Part shown: in pieces, positions 43,765-52,694 of the stretch | Layout: the number at the start of each line of letters is the position of its first letter | Numbering within the stretch: the first letter of the stretch is position 1 | NCBI GenBank assembly: GCA_009829735.1 | Contig: CM020619.1 | Coordinates: forward strand, 28,484,063 to 28,548,062 | Length of the DNA: 64,000 bases | From: Pyropia yezoensis | Taxonomy: Eukaryota > Rhodophyta > Bangiophyceae > Bangiales > Bangiaceae | Direction: 5' to 3' | Notes under the pieces: model-generated | What the model was told of the DNA's origin: nothing | The model's input: the letters and a program-made list of their open reading frames with translations, nothing else | The model's database searches: none | Made by a program: the position numbers and the translations under genes

Positions 43765-45672
43765 CCACTGCTGGGCCAAACCATGCCGCGTCAAAGTCGC
43801 CAGAAGTTGGCCAACCAACGGGCTGTCCGACATCTGGCCGCTGTCCGCGCAAGCAAACACCTGGTCAACCACGTCATTCAAGACGCTGGCGAAAGTACCC
43901 AGCACCAGGGAAGACCCGACGCCTTCAACCTGCACCGGAAGACGACCCAGCTGGTCTTCAATCATGCCGACGTCGTACTGGTCGCATGTCGGGCCACCTC
44001 GGTTCAGGTACCAGTCAGGCACCCGGAAGCGGGTAAGGCGCAGAGTCGGCGCCGGGATCTCGAACCGCCCCGAGGACGCCACTACCGGACGGTCCAAAAC
44101 AGCCCCAGAAACCGGAGCCCCCAACTCCAGCGGAGGCACAGGGCCGCCGACGTTTATAGAAGGCGCCCGAGGCACAACGGCCGGAGTAGACGGCGACCGC
44201 ACGGCCACCCCCAGACTCGCTGCAGACAAGCGCTGTGCCGGAGGAGCTTGAAGCACCGGCACAGACGAAGCGGAACGCAAACGCGCCGGCGACGGTCCTG
44301 GCGAAGCCACCGGGACGACAGGTGCAACAGGAGCAAGCGGAACCGCCGCAGACGCCCGAGCGACCGCCGCGGCCCACCCCGACTCTTGCACCGGCGGCCC
44401 AGTTGGCAGAAGATCGAGGGCGACCGGAACAGGAAAGCTGCCCAGCTGCGGCCACCCCGGAAGCGGTGTCGCTAGCTGCACCTTGGCCGGAGAACACTGG
44501 TAGACCACCTGCACCCAACCGGAGCCATCCCGACGCGGGCTGTTCTGGTCGGCGATAGCGTTCAAGAAGCTCCGGTCATGCACCGGCAGCCGACGCCGGA
44601 AGTCAATCATCGCCTGGAAGAGCTCCTTGTACTCCTCGTCCTGGCTGCACAGGAAGTCGACGGTCAACTTGTCGACAATCCAGACCATCAGGAGGTCGGG
44701 GAGAAACCAAAGCGGGTTGGACACCAAGACCTCGTGGAGCCAGTGGTTGGCCGCCAAGACCGTCATCTCGGAGGTGTACATCATGTACGGGATCGAGTGG
44801 AAGAAGCCCTTGATCGACGCCTGGGTCAAGGCGTCCAAGAAGTACCAGGTGAAAGGGATGCTGGATGGAGCAAACCCGACCGGGATCTCGATTTCCTGCT
44901 GCTGCGGGATGACCTTGGGGTAGTACGCCGCCCGGTTAGCCTTGTCCAGCTTCCAGAACTCCTGGTGATTGCAGCTCACGAGGAAGTCACGCTGACGCCC
45001 GCGTCGCTCACCCTGCTCCCGTGCCGGCGACAACTTGGAGTATTTCCGGGTCAGGAAAGGCGGCTCCAGAGCGACCGTGCTCGGACGGGGATCGCAGTTC
45101 AGGCTCCCCGACCCCTTGAGCGCCTCGTCCCAGACCTTAAGCGCCCGGTGGACGTACCCTTCCTCCTCTGGCCACCGGAGAACGGACGCGGACACGCGAC
45201 GCTCGGTCAGGGGTAGATCCAGCACCAGCGCGAAGGGGAGATCCTCCAGACGAGCAACCCAAGAGGAACTCGAGAAGCTCTGGGAGCGGTCTTGTGCCAG
45301 GCGCATCTGGTCCGCCGTATGAAGACGAGTCTTGTCCATCTCGGTCAAGACCCCGCGCTGGAGTTCCTTGCGCCAGATGTCCAAGCAGTCCTGTTGGCAC
45401 TGGGCCGCGCTGGCGTTGCCGATCACCGTGGAGTAGCGCCGGCCCGCCAGAGGGTCCTGCCCAAGAAGCATCTCCGGGAGACCCACCGGGGGGGTCTCGA
45501 CCGGGTGCAACGCAGAAGCCGGGGGAACCCGATCCGTCCCCGCCGTGGCGACCGGCGCCGGCACCGAAACTCGAGGAACCGGAGGCAGGAGAGGGGCGCG
45601 CCTACCCGAGTTCTCTTCCGCAACACTCGCCGCCGGAACCACGGGCCCAGCTTGGATCTCGGAACTGGACAT
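43591..45672 (-). CDS. R4 antisense protein of unknown function
   Basis: A 693-codon uninterrupted frame opposite to R4, from ATG 45672 (MSSSEIQAGPVVPAASVAEE) to a TGA at 43591. The frame is open back into the 3' LTR (45927) but there has no ATG before 45672. It occupies the whole space between pol and the 3' LTR and overlaps pol by 174 bp. Layout: Pro/Ala-rich N-terminus, a structured middle (about residues 95-390, including FHSIPYMMYTSEMTVLAANH), a low-complexity Pro/Ala/Val stretch (about 425-560), and a second structured part (IPAPTLRLTRFRVPDWYLN to the end). The middle is homologous to the R1 antisense protein. No enzymatic motif is recognised. Plant Tat-lineage elements also carry antisense ORFs here; homology to those cannot be judged by eye. 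Confidence 0.7.
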   Translation of the reverse strand: MSSSEIQAGPVVPAASVAEENSGRRAPLLPPVPRVSVPAPVATAGTDRVPPASALHPVETPPVGLPEMLLGQDPLAGRRYSTVIGNASAAQCQQDCLDIWRKELQRGVLTEMDKTRLHTADQMRLAQDRSQSFSSSSWVARLEDLPFALVLDLPLTERRVSASVLRWPEEEGYVHRALKVWDEALKGSGSLNCDPRPSTVALEPPFLTRKYSKLSPAREQGERRGRQRDFLVSCNHQEFWKLDKANRAAYYPKVIPQQQEIEIPVGFAPSSIPFTWYFLDALTQASIKGFFHSIPYMMYTSEMTVLAANHWLHEVLVSNPLWFLPDLLMVWIVDKLTVDFLCSQDEEYKELFQAMIDFRRRLPVHDRSFLNAIADQNSPRRDGSGWVQVVYQCSPAKVQLATPLPGWPQLGSFPVPVALDLLPTGPPVQESGWAAAVARASAAVPLAPVAPVVPVASPGPSPARLRSASSVPVLQAPPAQRLSAASLGVAVRSPSTPAVVPRAPSINVGGPVPPLELGAPVSGAVLDRPVVASSGRFEIPAPTLRLTRFRVPDWYLNRGGPTCDQYDVGMIEDQLGRLPVQVEGVGSSLVLGTFASVLNDVVDQVFACADSGQMSDSPLVGQLLATLTRHGLAQQWSETFTGSQGRIRSIRLRVQLPPGLAMVVHKNPVATTQFLVLFPDSLVIVPLVSLLGL

Positions 45673-45857
45673 GACGTCCAGAATCCGGGGAGAACGAGAG
45701 GGCCAAGGTGAAGGGGGGGGGGGGGGGACAGAATCGGAGCAGGTGATCGTGACCGGGGTGAAGACGCTCGACCTCGGCACCGGTGTGGACGTGCTCGAGG
45801 CTGTGCATGGTGGCACCTGGTTCGGCCCGAGGACGTGCCGGACAAGGGAGGGCGCTA

Positions 45858-46429
45858 TGTAGCATCCCTCGCCCCGACTTGGCGCCGACCCGGGACTACA
45901 ACCAGAGGGCACCAGGTGCCAGAACACGCCCGCCGTGTGGTGATGGTTGGCGGCCGTGGCCCGTGCCCGGCACTGGGATGCGGTGGACTACGCTATCCAC
46001 ACGTGAGAGAGGGATTTCTGATGGGTGTTTGCATACTTGTGAGGGACTTGATTTGAGAGAATTTGAGTGTGAGATTAGTGAGTGGGAATAGAATTAGTAG
46101 TGATAGTGGCCCCCGACCTGACGAGGTTAGACTCGGGTCGGGGCCACTCGGGGTTATGGGGGGGGCTACCTGGCCAACGTGCCAAGGCTCCCCCAGATGC
46201 ACGTTAAGAGGGACAGCGAGGCGCCCTTGGCCCGCGCCCTCAGGAAAAAGACAACTGCGCGTTTGCTTTCCTCTTCCCCGTGTGCACTACCGTGCGTATC
46301 TGTTTGCTCTGCAAGCAGACACGTGAGGCAACAGGCATACCATTCCCGTAGTTCCCCTTTCTGTGTTACCTGTCCCTTTCCCCCGAGGGATAATGACACG
46401 TGTCTGAGAGGATCGAGTTTTATACCACA
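45858..46429 (+). repeat. R4 3' LTR
   Basis: 572 bp, partner of 37555-38126. Preceded by GACAAGGGAGGG as the likely polypurine tract and followed by GCCAC (46430-46434). Confidence 0.96.
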
Positions 46430-46886
46430 GCCACGAGAAGGAAAGCGGCACGGAAAAAAATTAAATGCATGGTGCAAGGTACCACTCACCTTATCGCTCG
46501 ACCACTCACGGCGCTCGGCTCACCCATCCGGCGATGCCACAGCCGCACAGTCAGGGGGAGGAGGAAAAGCAGGGTGATCGGTCAGGTGGAGTGGGGACGG
46601 CAGGGTGAGTGGTGAGGGGGTAGAGATAAAAATAGCGCCGCGGCCGGGGTGGTCGACCACCGGTCGCAGACCCTGGGTGCTATGGGGACGTGGATGCGCA
46701 AGAACTGGGCGCGGAAGACGCCGGTGCGACGCATCGCCCTCTCACGGGCTCTGTGGGGCGGTGACCAAAAATTAGGGGCACGAAAGTGCTCCCAATGTTT
46801 GCTCCAGCCAGTGGCAGGCCTCCACGTCTGCTGGAAAGATTGGTGCAAACAAAAGCCAGTAGGCCCACCTTAACTAGGGGTGCCCC

Positions 46887-47343
46887 CGGCTTGGCTCGCC
46901 ACGCCCCGCGGCGCGACGACCAACAAATTAAAACGGACGGACCGGATACCCCGAAGATTCGCATACTCAAAACATAATTAACTACACTACGCTTGGGAAG
47001 CTGGGCAAGTGCGTACCCGATACTCTTGCCCCCCCCCCCGCCTGGCCCAGTGAGTGTTTGAGTGCCTCCGGAGCAGTCGCGTCCCGCGTAGCCAGATACG
47101 CTTGACAATTACGCGTGTGTTACTCTTGACCAATATACGCTTGAAGAGCCCTGCTCATAACGCCACAGACGGTGTTGCTGTCGCTCCCGCCCTGCCCCGC
47201 GGGCGGCGGCGGCGTGCGCCCGTCGACTCGTCTGGGGGGGGGAGGGACAGCACGCGGCGGGGGGCGAAGCGCGCGCGGCCGGGCGCCCACGTCTGGTTGG
47301 TGCGTTTGCCGCCTACCCGCAACGAGGTGGCGTTGGCGGCACC
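46887..47343. other. Unique spacer between transposon copies A and B
   Basis: About 457 bp with no inverted partner and no recognisable gene. Contains a C-run at 47030-47040. It is the only sequence separating the two inverted transposon copies. Confidence 0.6.
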
Positions 47344-47840
47344 TGGGCGCCCCTAGCTAAGGTGGGCATCCTGGTTTTTGTTTACATCACTCTTTCCAGC
47401 AGACGTGGAGGCCTGCCACTGGCTGGAGCAAACATTGGGAGCACTTTCGTGCCCCTAATTTTTGGTCACCGCCCCACAGAGCCCGTGAGAGGGCGATGCG
47501 TCGCACCGGCGTCTTCCGCGTCCAGTTCTTGCGCATCCACGTCCCCATAGCACCCAGGGTCTGCGACCGGTGGTCGACCACCCCGGCCGCGGCGCTATTT
47601 TTATCTCTACCCCCTCACCACTCACCCTGCCGTCCCCACTCCACCTGACCGATCACCCTGCTTTTCCTCCTCCCCCTGACTGTGCGGCTGTGGCATCGCC
47701 GGATGGGTGAGCCGAGCGCCGTGAGTGGTCGAGCGATAAGGTGAGTGGTACCTTGCACCATGCATTTAATTTTTTTCCGTGCCGCTTTCCGTCTGGTGGC
47801 CATACTGCTTTACTGTTCTGGGTAATGTCCTGGCACGGAC

Positions 47841-50610
47841 GTGGACACGGTCTTTTTCTCTTGCTTTTTTACCGTGTCGTTTTGCAGCTTGTCCCTTCTT
47901 GAGATAAAGAATGTCTTTTCTAAGAAGGTGCTCGCGTTCTTCTGCACCCCCTGCGGCGGGGTAATCCTCAAGCGGGGGGTTGGCCTCGAAAAATGGAGGC
48001 AACTGCCTGAGGCTGCGGAGACGGCCGCTGGTCGGGCGGTGGCCGCGCTGCCCGCAAGGTTCTGCAAGACAAACCTGGGGCCGGATGGCCACGGCCTTAC
48101 CCACGGGGTATGCGACCGGTGCTACCGCCAAGCAAGGCGGGCACCACACCTCCCCACTTCCTCTCAACCAATGTCAAGGAGCAATGACTTGCCCCTCTCC
48201 CCCTACCCCCCCCCATCCCCAACCCACCACCCGCCCCCCATCCCCTTCCCTCCCCCTATTCCCCCCCTCCTCCCACCCCCCCCCTTCCCAACCTCTGCCC
48301 CCTCCCCTGACCCCCCCCCTTCCCCCGAACCCCCCCTTTCCGAATTCCCTTCCCCTGGCTCATGCCCCGCCTGTCCTCTTTCGGCAGTTAGTTTAAAAAA
48401 CTTTCAGGAGCGCGTGGTGCGCGCCGAGCGCCTGCTGGCGCTTGAGCGCGCGGCGGCAGTTAAGCTCCGCGAGGAGCTGGCCGCCGCCCTTGCGACTCCA
48501 CCCGCTCCGATGCCGGACGCTAATGCCTTAGCGGTGGCTCAGAGCGAACCGGACGGGTCCCGCATGGTCACGGAATTTCTTCGGAAATTACGGGCCGGGA
48601 ACTTTTGGAATGACGCGAATGGACCTAATCTGCAATTAATTGTGGACACGGTATTGCTGCGCACAACTCCATCTGAGATGTGGATCAAGCGGAAGCTCGG
48701 TCGTATAGTGCATTACGTACGCGTCCCTGTCGCCCAAAAGGCCGAGGTCAACAAGCGCCAAGTGAACCAGCGCCTGGCGTTTGGCCGGCAAGTGCTTGGC
48801 GCGACTGGGGTTGACGGCACCTCTTTGTCCCCCAAGTCGCGCAAGGGGAAGCAGCCACGGACGCTTTGTCGGTTGTCAGTAGAGGAGCAGGTGGGGATGA
48901 TCGCAACGGTTGGGGTCAGCTCGTCCCAGTACGACAAAATCCGACGCGGCTTCGGTGCTGCTGAGAGCGGCATGGCGAGTCTACCTGTTCTTCGCGCGAA
49001 GCGGCGCCGCCTTGAGGGCTTGGAGTCAAAGAGGGTGGTTGTGAATAGCACTGGTGCCCATCTGGCGGGTCTCCGCGACGCCGTGCAGGAGAAGGTGGCT
49101 GCGTTGTGGGATTCTGGCTCTTTCGTTGAGCGGCTTCTTCATGACAAGGAGGCTCGGCCAATTGCGCAGACAGACGACTACGTTGTCCCAGCAGCGGACT
49201 CTGGCAGCCCATGGGCCGTCATCCATCCTCCGCAAGTGAAGGACGTCCAAGTGACGCTCGGTCTCGACAAGGGCGGTGATCCCAGCTCCGTCAAGATCGT
49301 AGCTTCCATCATCAACCAGCGCAAGCCGAACAAGCTTGAAAGCACGATTCTGGTGCCTGTCTGCCCTGCCAGCAAAGACAAGCATGAGCAGGTGTTACCT
49401 ATGCTGGCCGGTCACCTGCCGCAGATTGAGTTGCTGCTTAGGGATGGTGTCCTGGCTGGCGGTAGTCGGCGAGCCGGGCGTCTCTTCAGCGCGGGTGACT
49501 ACGATGCCCTGTGTACTGTGCATGGGCACAAAGGGCCAAAGTGCGACGATGCCCTGCCTCGGGTGCTGCAGCACAAGGGCTCCAAGCGCAACAAACGCTG
49601 CTCTTGGCGCCAAGTACGGCACTCTACAAGACGTGACGGGCGCCCGGCACCTGCGGTCGCATTCCCATATTCTCGCCACGGAGGCGGCCCACGTGCTTCC
49701 AGAACCGCTGCCCAGTGAGCAGCCTGTATCGAAGCACCTCTCTATTGAACGGCTTCCCCTGCTTAAAGGGAACCCGCGGCAGATCGTGCCTATTCCCCTG
49801 CACCTTACTCTGGGAGCAAACATGCGCTTTCTGCGACTCTGCGTTGAGCTTGTGATCATGTGCACGAGCCCAGAGGTAGGCAAGACCTACGCCAAGGGAC
49901 TTGCCGAGACGTTGAGGCGGTCCGTACGAGTTCAACCTTCACCGTACCACGGGGGCATCTTCATCGGCAAGGACTGCGACACCATCGCGGTAAGAAGGGA
50001 TGTTGTGGTGCACACGCTCCTGGGAGTGGTTCCTGACGCCGACTACAGGGCGGCCAAGATGGTTTGGAATCTGTAGGACAAGGTGAGGAGGACACTGAAC
50101 CGAGCGGACACTGTCGATGAGGAGGAGATCAAGGCCTTTCGCTCCAACACGACCGCCCTCGTGACCTGGCTCAAGAACAAGTTCCCGTGGCTTATTGTTT
50201 CTCCTAAGATGCACATCCTCCTCTACCATGCACCTGACTTCCTGGAGCGGTTTAGAAGTCTTGGGCTCTACGGTGAGCAGGCCATTCAGGCGTGGCATGG
50301 CCACTACAATCAGAACGCGAACAAGTACACTGCCGAGACTGAGCTTCAGTCGGCGGCCAAGCTGGTGCGGGACAAAGCGCTGGCGAGAGAGGCTGGAGAC
50401 TGGAGACCAAATAGTGCTACCAGGAGAAGGCCCGCGAAGCCTGGAGCGAGGTTGGCGACCAAGGCCGGCGACAAGCGGCTCCGCGAGAACAAGGAAGGTC
50501 TGCTGCACAGCGACGCCATGTTGGAAAAGAGCATTCATGATGGATCGCGGTGGGCATCGTCCGTCTACGAAGAGAGCCTCCGGACTACGTCTGTTTTCTC
50601 GCGGGCTTAG
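47841..50610 (+). pseudogene. Transposase-like protein of transposon B (DDE-like, one frameshift, one stop)
   Basis: The frame opens without an ATG near 47841, perhaps after the splice-acceptor-like TTTTGCAG at 47880-47887. N-terminal Cys clusters (FFCTPCGG, FCKTN, CDRCYRQ), a long proline linker, a basic helix region, then a conserved core: VTLGLDKGGDPSSVKIVASI (about 49251), SAGDYDALCTVHGHKG (about 49489). After a one-base shift near 49540 it continues to a TAG at 50074 and then SPKMHILLYHAPDF and LGLYGEQAIQAWHGHYNQ (about 50200-50310). GLDKGGD, GDYDALC and YGEQ suit an Asp/Asp/Glu catalytic set. I recall similar GDKGGD...GEQ proteins as uncharacterised in invertebrate genomes. Calling it the transposase rests on position and terminal repeats. 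Confidence 0.6.
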
Positions 50611-51325
50611 CGTAAGCGCAAAGATTTTTGTAAGAGATAAACGGAAGAGACGTACCGAGAGTGACCTTGTATGCAAGGCGCCATGTTGGAGGTGCGCTGG
50701 GCTGGGGCGCCCGTTGAACAGCTGCACCGGTCGCTCGGTGAGCACTTTGGACTCTCCCGCAGAGGGGAGGGCAAACAGGTCACATTGCTGGCTTGAAGAC
50801 GGGGTGCGACAGTAATCGAACTGTCGTCAAACTCCCGAAGTACATTCGTCGGCCGGCCTGATTCCACCAATGATACACTAGGATTTCCTCAGGGAAAGAA
50901 CTTATGTATCAAGTAGATTGTTTCCCACTCAGTTGCGTCGCCCACTACCTCTTCCATGCCAGACATTCTCCAAGCTGCCGCACCCTGCCCAGTCGTGCCG
51001 ACCTGGTAGCTGTCGCTCCTCCCCCCCATGTCCCTTTCCCCTCTCTTTGTGCTTTTTCCCTCTCTCCTCCCCCCCCTGTCCCTGTCCACTCTTTCAGTTC
51101 TCCCCCTGCCCTCCGCCCAGTGCGTGGTCGCGTGCGCAGAATGGCGCAGTCAAACCACCGCAGCGCTGGCGCCGAGCGTTGTACGAGGTGCGTCTGCGTC
51201 TGGGCTCGTACATGTAGCGTGTAGCGTGTGTTTCTCTTCCTTTCTCTTATCATGGGACAGAGTTATCGGGCAGTCACTGATGTGGATAATAACTCTCATT
51301 TTTCTTTCTTTGCAGCACCAAGCTT

Positions 51326-51793
51326 TTGCTGCCTCGCCGCGCCACTGCGGCGCCGACCCCCCCAAGCCCCCCCCTGACCCCCCTGAGCCCCCCCCCGACA
51401 CCCCCGACCCTGTCGGGCGACGAGAGCCCCCCTCTCGTCGCCCCGCGTATCCCGGAGGTGTTCGTATACGGAATTCCTCCGCGTCTCTGGGAGGCGCCTG
51501 GGGGGCGTGCGCGGGGAGGCTCCCGTCGCAGGCATGCGCCGCGGTCGCGTGAGCCACTGCCGGCGCCGTCGGCGTCTGATGTGGGTTGGGCGCGGGGGGA
51601 CCGGACCCCCCCAGGATGCTCTGTGACGCCCCCAGCGCCGAGCTCCCCCCTTTTTGACCTGCTTCCACCGGCACCGGATGTGGCTTGGGGGCCGTCGTGG
51701 GGGGACCGCACCCCCCCCAGACGCTCAGTGACACCGACAGCACCAACCCCCCCCCTTTTTGACCTTCCTGGTACGGGATGCGGTGACGAGTGA
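51326..51793 (+). CDS. Proline-rich frame in transposon B, possible 3' exon
   Basis: 156-codon plus-strand frame beginning after a strong splice-acceptor-like TTTCTTTCTTTGCAG (51301-51315) and ending TGA. It has two repeats of GDRTPPxxSVTPxAPxxPLFDL. The same frame survives in copy A. It may be the last exon of the transposase or a separate product. The opposite strand is also open over 354 codons (51150-52214), so coding is not proven for either. Confidence 0.35.
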   Translation: MLPRRATAAPTPPSPPLTPLSPPPTPPTLSGDESPPLVAPRIPEVFVYGIPPRLWEAPGGRARGGSRRRHAPRSREPLPAPSASDVGWARGDRTPPGCSVTPPAPSSPLFDLLPPAPDVAWGPSWGDRTPPRRSVTPTAPTPPLFDLPGTGCGDE

Positions 51794-52238
51794 TATGGTT
51801 TTTTACTTTAACGATTACTGAGCTAACGGGGATAGGGCCGGGGGGTGTGAGTGATGGAGGGGGTGGGGTGGGCCGGCGGCGGTCGCGGCGAGGCGGGAGG
51901 GGCTTGCAGCGCGACACGATGAAGACAGTTTGTGGTCCGTGCAGCGATTTTTCGACGAGTCGCGACTCCCCGGCATGAACTGTTCTCCAATGTCTCCCAT
52001 CTGACCTCCCACAGACGGCTGCAACGAGGGCTATGGCGACCACGTGTGCATTTTCCAATGATTGTGTGGTGCTTGATGCAGAAGTTAAGGAAAAAACCTG
52101 ACAGACTGTGGATGGGCCAATGCGGTGCCAGAATTGCTTCAGCGCCGGATCGAATTGAACGTGCTCAGCCAATGCGGAAGGGGCGCGGCCCTGAAAACCC
52201 AGGATGCCCGGCAACAGTCGTCTTAAGTACTAGGGGTG

Positions 52239-52694
52239 TGGGGGGGGGGAGGAGCAATCTGTAATTACCAATACGTGGATCAACCAAAGGGCGTTGGCGC
52301 GACAACCAGCGTGGCCGCTTCATAAAGAGCTTCGCTAATAAAGAGCTTCGCTAGTAACACAATTTCAAATGTTTAAACGATTGTGTCACGAGCCGTGTCC
52401 GTACCAGCGCACCGACAGCACGTGCGTCCGGAGCCCGCGCCAGCCACGACTGCCACCCGCTTTTTTGTAGTCGGACCCGGTGGCAGCGTTGCGCTTCCGC
52501 CTTCGCCCCTGGTGGCGTCCTTAGCCCCTCCCTCTGATTGCCGTGCTGTTGGACGCAGTTTCTCTGAAGTCAAGACCGGCGCCGGCCTTCAACGTCGCCG
52601 GTGCCACCGGTGCCGCGGCGTTCTGCGCTCCCCGCGTCGCGGCCGAGTGACAGCAGCCTCTATCCCAGGCGGTGGCGTCCCGACCGCGACAACC
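52239..52694 (+). promoter_or_regulatory. SMC4 upstream region
   Basis: Between the transposon B end and the SMC4 ATG. Holds a G-run, a perfect 16-bp tandem duplication at 52322-52353 and an AT-richer patch (about 52350-52385). No TATA box is recognised. The SMC4 frame is open back to 52383 without an ATG. Confidence 0.45.
52322..52353. repeat. 16-bp perfect tandem duplication upstream of SMC4
   Basis: ATAAAGAGCTTCGCTA twice without a gap, 340-370 bp before the start codon. Confidence 0.9.

Larger units (their letters stand above)
37555..46429 (+). mobile_element. R4: young, near-intact Ty3/gypsy element with antisense gene
   Basis: 8875 bp with 572-bp LTRs differing at four positions, a perfect GCCAC target duplication, primer-binding site, open gag, pol interrupted by one TAG, an antisense gene filling the space between pol and the 3' LTR, and a polypurine-like tract before the 3' LTR. 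Pol stops at the integrase C-terminal region without a chromodomain. It inserted into transposon copy A. Confidence 0.96.
35682..46882 (-). mobile_element. DNA transposon copy A, internally deleted, split by R4
   Basis: After removal of R4 and one copy of its target duplication (8880 bp), the remainder is 2321 bp and aligns in inverted orientation with copy B minus a 2571-bp block. The ends read CACCCCGAGTTAA (35682) and, inverted, CACCCCTAGTTAAGG (46882 inward). They lie directly next to CCCC on both sides (35678-35681, 46883-46886), compatible with a 4-bp target duplication but low in complexity. Copy A keeps the N-terminal transposase part and the downstream proline-rich frame, so it is non-autonomous. 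Confidence 0.72.
47348..52238 (+). mobile_element. DNA transposon copy B with transposase-like gene
   Basis: 4891 bp. The inner end reads CGCCCCTAGCTAAGGTGGGC. The outer end, inverted, reads CACCCCTAGTACTTAAG and then GGGCATCCTGGGTTTT; the inner end has GGGCATCCTGGTTTTT at a similar distance. This defines imperfect terminal inverted repeats of about 30-45 bp. TGGG flanks both sides (47344-47347, 52239-52242), a possible 4-bp target duplication. It contains the transposase-like gene and a downstream proline-rich frame. It lies about 460 bp upstream of the SMC4 start codon. Confidence 0.72.

Noticed and set aside
47841-50610. Assignment of the transposon B protein to the KDZ superfamily
   Set aside because: Large protein with Cys clusters suggested it, but the core motifs (GLDKGGD, GDYDALC, YGEQ) are not those I associate with KDZ.
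51150-52214. 354-codon minus-strand frame in transposon B (also at 35859-36710 plus in A)
   Set aside because: It is rich in Gly/Pro/Ser, overlaps a plus-strand frame in the same repeats, and its two-copy repeat explains why both strands are open. Without more copies neither strand can be favoured.
52383-52694. N-terminal extension of SMC4
   Set aside because: The frame is open but has no ATG before 52695 and no similarity to SMC proteins; the ATG at 52695 has a good context.
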